Below are positions 7,153 through 15,057 of a DNA stretch of 64,000 nt, piece after piece. A model generated the notes under the pieces. That model worked only from the letters and a program-made list of their open reading frames with translations, was not told the DNA's origin and made no database searches. This stretch comes from Desulfuromonas sp. AOP6 (GTDB taxonomy: Bacteria; Desulfobacterota; Desulfuromonadia; Desulfuromonadales; SZUA-540): the NCBI RefSeq assembly GCF_009731355.2, contig NZ_AP022810.1, forward strand, positions 2,322,001 to 2,386,000, written 5' to 3'. A program made the position numbers and the translations under genes. The stretch's first letter is position 1. Every line of letters begins with the position of its first letter.

Positions 7153-9132
7153 ATGAGCAAGTACCTTTTCGGTTTCGTCAAAAACCTCAAACTTCGCCCA
7201 AAAATGCTGGTGATCGTGCTGCCGGTGGTCCTCATCCCGATCTTCATCGTCGGGACGCTCATCGGCGTGACCGCGACCAAACAGGCCTATCGTGGCATCA
7301 CCCAGACGAGTATGGATGACCTCGACCATATGGCGGGCTTCACACTCGACCTGCTCAACTCCCACTACCAGCAGTTCCAAGTCTACAAACAGGATAAGCG
7401 CAAGTCCTTTACCGAAGATATGGGCGTACTCACCGACTTTGCTTACAATCTCGTCGAAGCCCAGCACCAGCAGTATCGTAGCGGCAGTCTCAGCCTTGAG
7501 CAGGCCAAGGCGGAAGCAAAAAAGGCGCTAAAAAAAACCAGCGTGGGAGAAACCGGATATATCTACGCCATTACCACGGCGGGGGATCTCAAGGTTCATA
7601 TTGCCCGGGAGGGGGAGAACATCATTGACGAACAGGATGAATGCGACCGTTATTTCATCCGCGAGATGATCGAAAACGCCCTTCACTCCAGAACAAACGA
7701 AGTTCAGTTCATCACCTACCCCTGGCGAAACGAAATCCTCGGCGATACGGCTCCCCGGCGCAAAATCGCAGCCTATCGCTATTTCCGCGAATGGGACTGG
7801 ATTATCGCCGTCAGCAGCTATCTCGATGAAACCTACGAAGACCTGGCCTTTGAGACCCGCTCTCTGGAAGAACTCAAAGACAAACTGAAAAGCAAAAAAG
7901 TTGGTAAAACCGGCTATATTTTCTGCATGGACAGCGAAGGTGAATTCACCGTGCACCCCGAGGCGGAGGGACAGAACCACTACGACGCCGTGGATTCGGA
8001 AGGAAATCACTTTCTGCAGGAAATGATTGAAAAGAAAAACGGCTGGATCCGCTACCCCTGGCTGAACCCCGGTGAAGCCGTCCCCCGCATGAAAATAGTG
8101 CGTTATGTCTACTTTGCCCCCTGGGACTGGATTGTCGGTGTCGGCTCCTACGAGGACGAGTTCTACCTGGAAGCCAATCTCATCAAATGGCGCATCATCA
8201 CAGCCATGCTGCTGCTACCGCTTTTCGTGGGCATTGCGGCTGTCGCTTTAATTTTCCTGGCTTCGAAGATCTTGACGGAACCCATAAATCACATGATCGA
8301 TGTCATCCGCCAGGTCAAACAGGGCCGACTCAACGTGCAGATGCAGGTGGAAACCCAAGACGAACTGGGCGAGCTGGCCACCACCTTCAACCGCATGACT
8401 GATATCATCAAGCGTAATCAGGAAATGGAGGCGGCTCTCGCCCAGCAGGGGAAAATGGCTTCCCTGGGAATCCTCTCTTCCGGCGTAGCCCACGAAATTA
8501 ACAATCCCCTGGGTGTCATCCTGGGCTACGCCAGCTACATGGAAGGTAAGATCCCGCCGGAAGATCCCAACTATAAATATATCCACGAGATCAAACGGGA
8601 GAGCAAACGCTGCAAAAAAATCGTTCAGGATCTTTTGAGTTATGCACGCACGCCCAAACCGACCCTGGAGCAGACGGACATCAACGATCTCCTCACCCAG
8701 ATTACCGACTTTGCCGCCAATCACACGGACATGCACCATGTCACAGTCGTCTGCGATTTTGCCAGCGACCTTCCGCACATCCCCGCTGACGGCGACCAGA
8801 TGCGGCAGGTGGCCATCAACCTGATTCTTAATGCCGGCCCCGCCATGGCGGAGGGCGGACAGCTCGTCGTCGGTACCCGCCTGGGGGATGACGGCTATCT
8901 TCACATCACCTTCCGTGACAATGGCTGCGGCATCCCGCCCGAAAATGTGGAGAGGATCTTTGAACCGTTCTTCACCACCAAGGCACGAGGCACCGGCCTG
9001 GGCCTCGCCATCACCAAACAGATCATCGAGCAGCACCATGGCAAGATCACCCTGGAAAGTATCGTTGGAGAAGGGACCACCGTCACTGTCCTGCTGCCCG
9101 TGACCCAAGAGGAAAGCTCCTATGGCTTCTAA
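7153..9132 (+). CDS. sensor histidine kinase with tandem Cache domains
   Basis: Membrane sensor of a two-component pair. Order: short basic N terminus, TM1 (about residues 20-43), a long periplasmic region with two similar single-Cache units (KTSVGETGYIYAITTAGDL and KKVGKTGYIFCMDSEGEF, each ending in an EWDWI/PWDWIVGVGSY block), TM2 (about 347-370), HAMP (EPINHMIDVIRQVKQGRL), HisKA with phospho-acceptor His447 (GVAHEINNP), and an ATPase domain with N box, GCGIP, TKARGTGLGLAI and G2 box. Start ATG 7153 is chosen although no strong ribosome site is visible. It overlaps the response regulator gene by 11 bases. Cache units of this kind bind small organic acids in characterised members, so a carboxylate signal is a reasonable inference. 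Confidence 0.93.
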   Translation: MSKYLFGFVKNLKLRPKMLVIVLPVVLIPIFIVGTLIGVTATKQAYRGITQTSMDDLDHMAGFTLDLLNSHYQQFQVYKQDKRKSFTEDMGVLTDFAYNLVEAQHQQYRSGSLSLEQAKAEAKKALKKTSVGETGYIYAITTAGDLKVHIAREGENIIDEQDECDRYFIREMIENALHSRTNEVQFITYPWRNEILGDTAPRRKIAAYRYFREWDWIIAVSSYLDETYEDLAFETRSLEELKDKLKSKKVGKTGYIFCMDSEGEFTVHPEAEGQNHYDAVDSEGNHFLQEMIEKKNGWIRYPWLNPGEAVPRMKIVRYVYFAPWDWIVGVGSYEDEFYLEANLIKWRIITAMLLLPLFVGIAAVALIFLASKILTEPINHMIDVIRQVKQGRLNVQMQVETQDELGELATTFNRMTDIIKRNQEMEAALAQQGKMASLGILSSGVAHEINNPLGVILGYASYMEGKIPPEDPNYKYIHEIKRESKRCKKIVQDLLSYARTPKPTLEQTDINDLLTQITDFAANHTDMHHVTVVCDFASDLPHIPADGDQMRQVAINLILNAGPAMAEGGQLVVGTRLGDDGYLHITFRDNGCGIPPENVERIFEPFFTTKARGTGLGLAITKQIIEQHHGKITLESIVGEGTTVTVLLPVTQEESSYGF

Positions 9133-10507
9133 ACGCATCATGCTGATTGATAACGAAGAAGGCCTCTGCCGGATGATGGAGGCGATCCTCACCGACAACG
9201 GCTACACGGCCAAAGCCTACACGCGCTCCTTTGAAGCGGTGGAAGAATTCAAAGCCGCTGACTGGGACCTGGTTATCAGCGATGTTAAAATGCCGGGCAT
9301 GGACGGGCTCGAAGTACTGCAGCGCATCAAGGAAAAATCACCCTCCACCCCCGTTATCATGATCACCGCCTTCGCCACGGTGGAGATGTCTATTCAGGCC
9401 CTGCGACGGGGCGCCTACGATATTCTGACGAAGCCTTTCGAGCCCGAGGAACTTCTCTACCGGGTCAAAAATGCCCTCAAGCAGACCGAGCTTTTTGAAG
9501 AGAACCAGGAGCTGCGCAAGGAACTGGTGGGCAAGTTCCGCTTTGACAATATCATCGGCGCCACCACCGGCCTGCGGCCTCTCATGGAGACGGTGGAAAA
9601 GATCGCCATCCGCGACACCTCCGTGCTCATTACCGGCGAGTCGGGTACGGGCAAGGAGCTGATCGCCCAGGCCATTCATTACAACAGCCCTCGCCGCGAC
9701 AAGCGTTTTCTCGCCATCAACTGTGGCGCCCTGCCAGAATCCCTGCTCGAAAGCGAACTCTTCGGCTACAAAAAAGGCGCCTTCACGGGCGCGACGGAGA
9801 ACCGGCAGGGACTGCTGGAAGCGGCCGATGGAGGGACCCTCTTTCTCGACGAAGTCGGCAATCTCCCGATGAACGTGCAGAAAACTCTGCTTCGATTTCT
9901 GCAGGAGCAGGAATTCCATCGCATCGGCGATACACGCCCCACCAAAGTGAACGTCCGCATCCTGTCGGCCACCAACGCGGATCTGCTAGCCGATGTCGAG
10001 AAGGGCTCCTTTCGCGAAGATCTCTACTATCGTCTCAACGTGGTGAATCTCAGGCTCCCTTCCCTGCGGGAACGCCGAAGCGACATCCCCCTGCTCGTGA
10101 CCCACTTCATCAAACAGCAGAACGAGAAATTTGGCACCCAGATCAAAGGGCTCTCCAGTGAAGCCCTTAATGCAACCTGCCAGTTTTCCTGGCCTGGCAA
10201 CATTCGCCAGCTGCGTAACGTACTGGAAGCCTCCATGGCCGTGGAAACAGCAGAGGTCATCCAGCTCGACACCCTGGCCCAGTTCATCGACACGGGCAAA
10301 GAATCCACAGCAGAACCAGACCCTTCTTCGGACGGTGAAAACGACTATTCATCAGCCCTGGCCGATTTCGAGATCCGTTATCTCAAAAGCCTGCTGCAAA
10401 AAAACGGCGGCAATATTGAAGCCGCCGCCCGGGAGGCCGGCATGAACATGGCGACTATCTATCGAAAACTCAAAAAATACGATATCAGCCGAGAAGATTT
10501 TTCCTGA
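9122..10507 (+). CDS. NtrC-family sigma-54-dependent response regulator
   Basis: 461-residue transcription activator. Receiver domain 1-120 with acidic pocket (DNEE at 10-13), phospho-acceptor Asp54 and Lys in LTKPF; AAA+ domain about 140-370 with Walker A GESGTGKE (about 173-180), GAFTGA loop at 219-224 for sigma-54 contact, Walker B FLDEVGN; C-terminal Fis-type helix-turn-helix (about 430-455, GGNIEAAAREAGMNMATIYRKLKK read in parts). It overlaps the kinase gene and is surely its partner. The two sigma-54 promoters in this window, at SatP and the OFA gene, each have paired palindromes upstream and are its likely targets (inference). Confidence 0.95.
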   Translation: MASKRIMLIDNEEGLCRMMEAILTDNGYTAKAYTRSFEAVEEFKAADWDLVISDVKMPGMDGLEVLQRIKEKSPSTPVIMITAFATVEMSIQALRRGAYDILTKPFEPEELLYRVKNALKQTELFEENQELRKELVGKFRFDNIIGATTGLRPLMETVEKIAIRDTSVLITGESGTGKELIAQAIHYNSPRRDKRFLAINCGALPESLLESELFGYKKGAFTGATENRQGLLEAADGGTLFLDEVGNLPMNVQKTLLRFLQEQEFHRIGDTRPTKVNVRILSATNADLLADVEKGSFREDLYYRLNVVNLRLPSLRERRSDIPLLVTHFIKQQNEKFGTQIKGLSSEALNATCQFSWPGNIRQLRNVLEASMAVETAEVIQLDTLAQFIDTGKESTAEPDPSSDGENDYSSALADFEIRYLKSLLQKNGGNIEAAAREAGMNMATIYRKLKKYDISREDFS

Positions 10508-10545
10508 GCCACGCTCGCAGTGATGCAAAGATCAATCCCCGTAAA

Positions 10546-10561
10546 TTTGCATATCTGCAAA
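10546..10561 (+). promoter_or_regulatory. palindromic operator 1 (TTTGCA-N4-TGCAAA)
   Basis: Perfect 6+6 palindrome TTTGCA TATC TGCAAA, 219 bases upstream of the -12 element side of the SatP sigma-54 promoter (edge to edge). Same motif as at 16863 and 17012, upstream of the OFA transporter gene. Confidence 0.7.
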
Positions 10562-10676
10562 AAAATCGTGTGACCAAGATTTTCATTACAAGCCCCTGAA
10601 ATTAAACAACTCACCCGCTCTCCAGGCGGAAGTCACCCGTATAAGTCAGCTGAGACAGTCTGGCCTGCTGCGCCTT

Positions 10677-10692
10677 TTTGCAGATTCGCAAA
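10677..10692 (+). promoter_or_regulatory. palindromic operator 2 (one mismatch)
   Basis: TTTGCA GATT CGCAAA, 11 of 12 positions of the palindrome consensus. Its centre is 131 bases from that of operator 1 and about 90 bases upstream of the -24 element, a normal distance for an NtrC-type enhancer. Confidence 0.65.
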
Positions 10693-10778
10693 AAAAGCCT
10701 CCTCCCACCCCAACCCTTCCCATCCCCCAACCCATTGTTTTTAATAGTTTTTTTGTTTTCCTGTTTTTCCATGCGTAT

Positions 10779-10794
10779 TGGTACGCCCTTTGCT
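10779..10794 (+). promoter_or_regulatory. sigma-54 (-24/-12) promoter of the SatP gene
   Basis: TGGTACG CCCT TTGCT. The GG (10780-10781) and GC (10792-10793) are 12 bases apart, as the sigma-54 consensus TGGCACG-N4-TTGCW demands; 14 informative positions match but one. Predicted start near 10805. Confidence 0.85.
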
Positions 10795-10820
10795 CTTAAG
10801 CATAGTCAGTTGCTTCCGAC

Positions 10821-10906
10821 GGTGCGAGGTGAGGCTTCGATCCGTTGAGGGACGGATCGAAACTCCCCCGCACCCGCTTTTCAACTCGGAAGACAGTTCG
10901 TCTTCC
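10821..10906 (+). other. structured 5' leader of the SatP mRNA
   Basis: Two hairpins in the predicted leader. The first is long: an outer GGTGCG/CGCACC stem (10821-10826 with 10869-10874), partly paired middle, and a perfect 10-bp apical stem (10836-10845 with 10852-10861). The second is a perfect 7-bp stem GGAAGAC/GTCTTCC (10888-10894 with 10900-10906). No T-run follows, so neither is a terminator. I do not recognise a known riboswitch class. Confidence 0.6.
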
Positions 10907-10954
10907 ATGCGACGGTAATCCCGCCTATCAGAAACCCCGAAGGGAGTTTTTGCC

Positions 10955-11533
10955 ATGATCGACAAATCCACGGTTTCAATTCTTCCCCTGTCATCTGTCT
11001 CTGTGAATTCCGCCCCTCTTGGTCTTTTAGGCCTTGGGCTCTCTGCCCTCCTGTTCGGTTTACACCTCACAGGGCTCTTTGTCATAAACAGCCACATTCT
11101 GGCAGCCTGCATGTTTTATGGCGGCGTTGGCCAAATTCTTGTCGGCATTATGGAGTGGCGCCGACAGCACACTTTCTGCGCCGTCACCTGCACGGCCTTT
11201 GGCCTCTTCTGGATTTCCCTGATTGCTCTGATCATTCTGCCCGAAGGTCATTCGGGGGCAGCGCCACAGACCGCCGAACTCGTCTCCTATCTCGCCATGT
11301 GGGGTATTTTCTCCGTTATATTTCTGATCAATGCGCAGGTTCCAGCCCCGCTCAAGTTGGTCTTTGCCGGCATGTCCGGCATGATCTTAACTCTGGCGGT
11401 GGCAATATCCCTGCCCAGCCCGACCCTGCGGATTCTCGCCGGCGCTTTCGGCCTGCTGGCTGGGTCCATGGCCCTGTATGCCGCCATGACACCAGCCTTG
11501 CGCCAGTTCTTCGCCAGCACATCAAAACGCTGA
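10955..11533 (+). CDS. satP: SatP/YaaH (GPR1/FUN34) family acetate-succinate transporter
   Basis: 192-residue inner-membrane channel-like transporter for acetate and related acids. The family signature NPAPLGL appears as NSAPLGLLGLGL (from Asn18), followed by six hydrophobic segments; FYGGVGQILVGIMEW (TM2 region) and FGLFWISLIALIILP align by eye with E. coli SatP. ATG at 10955 is preceded by AAGGGAG. It is transcribed from the sigma-54 promoter at 10779-10794, with two enhancer palindromes, right after the kinase/NtrC-type pair that probably controls it. The Ser in place of Pro in the signature is a mild deviation. Confidence 0.85.
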   Translation: MIDKSTVSILPLSSVSVNSAPLGLLGLGLSALLFGLHLTGLFVINSHILAACMFYGGVGQILVGIMEWRRQHTFCAVTCTAFGLFWISLIALIILPEGHSGAAPQTAELVSYLAMWGIFSVIFLINAQVPAPLKLVFAGMSGMILTLAVAISLPSPTLRILAGAFGLLAGSMALYAAMTPALRQFFASTSKR

Positions 11534-11610
11534 GTCTTTACAGGTGCCAAGGAATCAACCCTACGGTTGAATCCACCAAAGGCCGCCGTTACCACACTTG
11601 CAGCTTTCCC

Positions 11611-11639
11611 TTGACAACCCGCCTCGCCGGCGGTTAATT
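11611..11639 (+). promoter_or_regulatory. sigma-70-type promoter of the small membrane protein gene
   Basis: Perfect TTGACA (11611-11616), 17-base spacer, TTAATT (11634-11639). Predicted start near 11646, about 100 bases before the GTG at 11748. Confidence 0.55.
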
Positions 11640-11747
11640 TAAAATGACGTTTTAACATACCCCCATGGCAGGGCATGCCATAGCTGTACTCCGATTCCCT
11701 GTACGTCCGTCCGAAGAAATTTGGGGAACGAGCCACGAGGAGAGCTT

Positions 11748-12128
11748 GTGAACGCCCGACTGAGCCAACATCTTACCCTGCTCGGCCTGTGCTCCATGAT
11801 CTTTTACGGTGTCATGCTCGGCACCGGCAAACTCTCCATTGAGGTCATGCCTCATTTCGTCATTTCCGCTGTTATTTTCCTCACCTCTGGTCGCCTCATG
11901 CGCAAAGGGGCACGCAGCCAGGAAGAGCTGGACAAGGAGGAAGAAAAACGCAAAAAGCAGGCGGAAGTGGACTGGGAATGGTTTACGGCCATGTTCAACT
12001 GGACCATGGCCCTCGTCGTCATGGGCACTCTCACTGTCTTCCTGATGAAACCGTTAGGGTCCTCCTTTGTTCAAGCTCTCAAAAGCGTCACTCCCCATGC
12101 GCACTACGTCGACACCACCGTCCCCTGA
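11748..12128 (+). CDS. small inner-membrane protein of unknown function
   Basis: 126 residues, not recognised. Two hydrophobic segments near the N terminus (LTLLGLCSMIFYGVMLGTG and MPHFVISAVIFLTSG), a strongly charged cytoplasmic stretch (RKGARSQEELDKEEEKRKKQ, residues about 53-72), and a third hydrophobic segment near 85-105. GTG at 11748 follows GAGGAGAG. It has its own promoter and stands between SatP and an orphan kinase. Coding status is supported by codon pattern, ribosome site and membrane topology; I cannot assign a role. Confidence 0.7.
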   Translation: MNARLSQHLTLLGLCSMIFYGVMLGTGKLSIEVMPHFVISAVIFLTSGRLMRKGARSQEELDKEEEKRKKQAEVDWEWFTAMFNWTMALVVMGTLTVFLMKPLGSSFVQALKSVTPHAHYVDTTVP

Positions 12129-12171
12129 TTTCGTCTAAAGATCGCCCCCCTTTGTGAAAGTCTCCCTCCCC

Positions 12172-12192
12172 CTCAGGAATTTCCTGAGTTTT
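12172..12192 (+). terminator. possible weak terminator or operator palindrome
   Basis: CTCAGGAATTTCCTGAG (17 bases, perfect about a central T) followed by TTTT. Lies 43 bases after the small membrane protein gene. The stem is AT-rich in the middle and the T-run short, so an operator is also possible. Confidence 0.35.
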
Positions 12193-12310
12193 CCCCGCCT
12201 GCGCTTTATGCTAAGGTCATATCCATTTATGCTGGGGTCAAGACTCACAAGCTGAAGCCCCTGACATTCCATGTTTTCCAATGCAGGCTCCATCTACAGG
12301 GGAACCCCTT

Positions 12311-13495
12311 ATGCCGTCCGACCAAAAACCTGGCAGCACCCCAAGTCAGCAGATGGCCCAGATGCAGGGGGAAATCGAACGGCTCCGGCACGAGTTACGT
12401 GAAAACCAGGAAGCCTATGCCACCCTGGCCGCGCAGGAGGCCCGTTACCGGTCGCTGATGGAACTGGCAGCGGATGCTATTTTTTTGGGGGATACTCAGG
12501 GCAACATTACGGCTGCCAACGCCAGCGCGTTGATCTTGACCGGATACGAGAGGGAAGAACTCATCGGCAGAAATATCTCCTGCCTCTTTTCGGACGAAGA
12601 GAGAGCGATAAAACCCCTGCGCTATGATCTGGTCAAAGCCGGCAAGGTGGTACTGACCGAACGGAATCTGTCCAGAAAAGACGGCTCCACGGTTCCTGTC
12701 GCCATGAACAGCAAAATGATGCCCGACGAGACCTATCACACAGCCATGCGCGACATCAGCAAATCGAAACACCTTGAGGGAGAGATGAATGCGGCCCACA
12801 GGGAATTGGAGAGATTTGTCTATACCATTTCCCATGATCTGCGCACCCCTCTGGCGGCGATCATCGGTTTTGCCGAATTCCTGCAGAATGAGCATGAAAA
12901 GCAATGGGATGGCCAGACGGAGGATATTCTCAGGGAGATTGAAAAAGCGGGAACAAAGATGCTGAAGCTGCTGGAGGATCTGCTTTGCCTGGCCACGGCA
13001 GGTCGACTGGAACGCCCCCAATCTCCGGTCCCTGCAACCGAAGTGGTGAACTCTGTCCTGACCGAGCTGAAAAGTCATCTGAACAATGCCGGCATCGAGG
13101 TCTCAGTCGGTCAGCTTCCCTCACTGCATGTTCCTGAAACCTTTCTCACCCAGATTTTCAGCAACCTTATTGGCAACGCCCTGCGCTACGCTACCGGGAC
13201 TAACGACTGTATCCGTATCGATGGACAGAAACAGGGAAACGTGATTCGATTTTTTGTACAGGACCGGGGCAGAGGAATTTCAGAAAAGGAACGAAGCAGG
13301 ATTTTTGAGGCTTTTTTCCGGGGTGAAAATACCCAAAAAGCGGATGGCTCCGGCCTGGGACTGGCCATCGTGCAGAAAGTAGCCCAGGCCTATGGCGGCA
13401 AAGCCTGGCTTGAGGATACGCCAGGCGGCGGCAGTACCTTCTGGGTCGAAATGGAAGATGTCCCGCCTGTCCACGGTCCTCTTAGCAGAGAATAG
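12311..13495 (+). CDS. PAS-domain sensor histidine kinase, apparently cytoplasmic and orphan
   Basis: 394 residues. A Gln/Glu-rich coiled coil (about 10-45) leads into one PAS domain (about 45-160; SLMELAADAIFLGDTQGNI, GRNISCLF, MRDISKSK), then HisKA with His175 (YTISHDLRTPLAAIIGF) and an ATPase domain (NLIGNAL, FFVQDRGRGI, DGSGLGLAIVQKVAQAYGG). No membrane segment and no response regulator next to it. ATG at 12311 has AGGGGAA upstream; the in-frame ATG at 12281 has none. Signal unknown. Confidence 0.9.
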   Translation: MPSDQKPGSTPSQQMAQMQGEIERLRHELRENQEAYATLAAQEARYRSLMELAADAIFLGDTQGNITAANASALILTGYEREELIGRNISCLFSDEERAIKPLRYDLVKAGKVVLTERNLSRKDGSTVPVAMNSKMMPDETYHTAMRDISKSKHLEGEMNAAHRELERFVYTISHDLRTPLAAIIGFAEFLQNEHEKQWDGQTEDILREIEKAGTKMLKLLEDLLCLATAGRLERPQSPVPATEVVNSVLTELKSHLNNAGIEVSVGQLPSLHVPETFLTQIFSNLIGNALRYATGTNDCIRIDGQKQGNVIRFFVQDRGRGISEKERSRIFEAFFRGENTQKADGSGLGLAIVQKVAQAYGGKAWLEDTPGGGSTFWVEMEDVPPVHGPLSRE

Positions 13496-13511
13496 AACGT
13501 CGTCAGGCTGG

Positions 13512-14825
13512 CTATTCGCTGCGATCGGATCCCTTCCAGAACAGGGGCGAAACCAGATAGGCGACGGCAGCAATCATGGACACAACCAGAGCGGCGGTAT
13601 AGTGATCGCGACGAACCCCCAGGGCAAGCAGAAACAAAAAGACCCCTAGAAAAAGTACCTTGGCGATTTTGGGAATCTTGGGCAACACCGTCCGGCCAAA
13701 GTGGGGATAGGGTACCCGTGAGATCATCAGCAAAGACGTCCCCACCACGATAAGGGCTGACAGCAGATCACCGGGAATCAGCACACAGGTCGTCCCCGCC
13801 AGCAAAGCACCGGCCGGCGATGGCATTCCCGAAAAAGTCCCCACCCCACCGGCTATCCCGGCCTTTCGTTTCTCCACCACAAAGCGCACCAGACGGTAAA
13901 CCACCGCACCAACATAGCCGGCGCCGATCAGAGCACCGATCCACAGTTCGGCAAAAGAGGCAGTGACGATTAGTCCGACGGTAAGGCCGAAGCTCGTGCC
14001 ATCGGCCACATCGTCAAAAAGCTCTCCCTGCGGTGTTGATCCCCAGCGCTCAGCTGCCCTGCCGTCAAAGAGGTCAAGAAACTGCCCGAGAAAAACCAGT
14101 CCCAGCGCGTAGACGGGTGGATGCCCGGCGAGTATCACCCAACAGCCGGCCAGTCCGCATACCAGGTTCAGAATGCTGAGGATATTGGCATACCAGTAGT
14201 TGGGAATAAGCTTGAAAAAAGTGGAACAGAAGGCCAGGGCGGCAACCATGCCCATCAGCGGCTGGATGGATCTTCCAAGGAGCGGCAAAGGACCGTAGAT
14301 CCACTCCAGACCAACGACGATCAACAAAACCACAACCAGAAAGGTCTTGGCCTTACCGAAGAGGTTGGCCGCCTTGACCTTGATAAAATAGCGGGAGAGT
14401 TGGCCAGCAATATCGAAGGTCAGAAAAAACCCGACGAGATAGGGGTTGAGCCAGCCCCGCCAGGAGAGATACACCAGCATGGGGGTGTACATGAGCTTGT
14501 CGGAAAAGGGATCGATCGTCTCCCCTTCTTCCGTGTGGAGGTCGCATTTGCGAGCAATATCGCCATCCGTGATGTCGGTAATCATCCAGAAGGTAAAGAA
14601 CAAAAAAGCCATCTTCGGATAGCCCATATGTAGCAAGGCCGCGGAGACAAAACCCATGGGATACCGGGCCCGGCTGATGGAATTGGGGTGGAGCCATGTA
14701 TGACGACGCACCCAGGCGACCTGGCCGGGGGTTCGCAGAAAGTAAGTGACAGCAAAGCGCTCGGCCCCCAGCATCAGTAGCACCGGCAGGGCGATTTCAA
14801 GGAGAATGGAAGTGTATACAGTCAT
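13512..14825 (-). CDS. tandem CDP-alcohol phosphatidyltransferase (two domains fused)
   Basis: Membrane phospholipid-synthesis enzyme family that joins a CDP-alcohol to a second alcohol. The 437-residue protein has two CDP-OH domains. The first has the complete signature D84-x2-D87-G-x2-A-R92-x8-G101-x3-D105-x3-D109. The second, starting near residue 210, looks like phosphatidylserine synthase (ILNLVCGL, FDGRAAE, DDVADGTSFGL) but has Glu259 where the Arg of the signature belongs and a spacing one residue shorter (D251, D254, D271, D275). About ten membrane segments. ATG at 14825 with AGGA upstream. Single gene downstream of the OFA unit, from which a terminator separates it. Product lipid cannot be named. 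Confidence 0.85.
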   Translation of the reverse strand: MTVYTSILLEIALPVLLMLGAERFAVTYFLRTPGQVAWVRRHTWLHPNSISRARYPMGFVSAALLHMGYPKMAFLFFTFWMITDITDGDIARKCDLHTEEGETIDPFSDKLMYTPMLVYLSWRGWLNPYLVGFFLTFDIAGQLSRYFIKVKAANLFGKAKTFLVVVLLIVVGLEWIYGPLPLLGRSIQPLMGMVAALAFCSTFFKLIPNYWYANILSILNLVCGLAGCWVILAGHPPVYALGLVFLGQFLDLFDGRAAERWGSTPQGELFDDVADGTSFGLTVGLIVTASFAELWIGALIGAGYVGAVVYRLVRFVVEKRKAGIAGGVGTFSGMPSPAGALLAGTTCVLIPGDLLSALIVVGTSLLMISRVPYPHFGRTVLPKIPKIAKVLFLGVFLFLLALGVRRDHYTAALVVSMIAAVAYLVSPLFWKGSDRSE

Positions 14826-14986
14826 GGCGTCCTGTTACGGATGAGAGGGGAAGCAATAGCCAACATGCTGGCAGAGTAAATATCCTACGCCCCTCTTATC
14901 CCACCGGGGTCCCTCCCTGTCAACCCGAAAAAATGGAAGCCAGGGTCACTGACCAGCCTAGCGGCTGGGCTCCATCTACGGTCAAA

Positions 14987-15027
14987 AACCACAAAAACCC
15001 CACCGAATAGGCGGGGTTTTTGTGGTT
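14987..15027 (-). terminator. intrinsic terminator of the OFA transporter gene
   Basis: 18-bp arms (17 paired) of the form AACCACAAAAACCCC... with a T-rich tail on the minus strand, 31 bases after the OFA stop. Near-symmetric, so it could also stop plus-strand transcription. Confidence 0.8.
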
Positions 15028-15057
15028 CAATACAGGCGATATCCTGCGAAAGACAGT

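Larger units (their letters stand above)
10508..10954 (+). promoter_or_regulatory. 447-base regulatory region upstream of the SatP gene
   Basis: Non-coding. In order it holds a half site TGCAAA (10524-10529), two enhancer-like palindromes, a -24/-12 promoter, and a long structured leader, each listed separately. Poly-pyrimidine stretches around 10695-10735 carry no motif I recognise. No terminator for the upstream kinase/regulator operon is visible here. Confidence 0.7.

Noticed and set aside
10660-10676. TGGCCTGCTGCGCC as a second -24/-12 promoter
   Set aside because: GG and GC are 10 bases apart instead of 12; the element at 10779-10794 fits far better.
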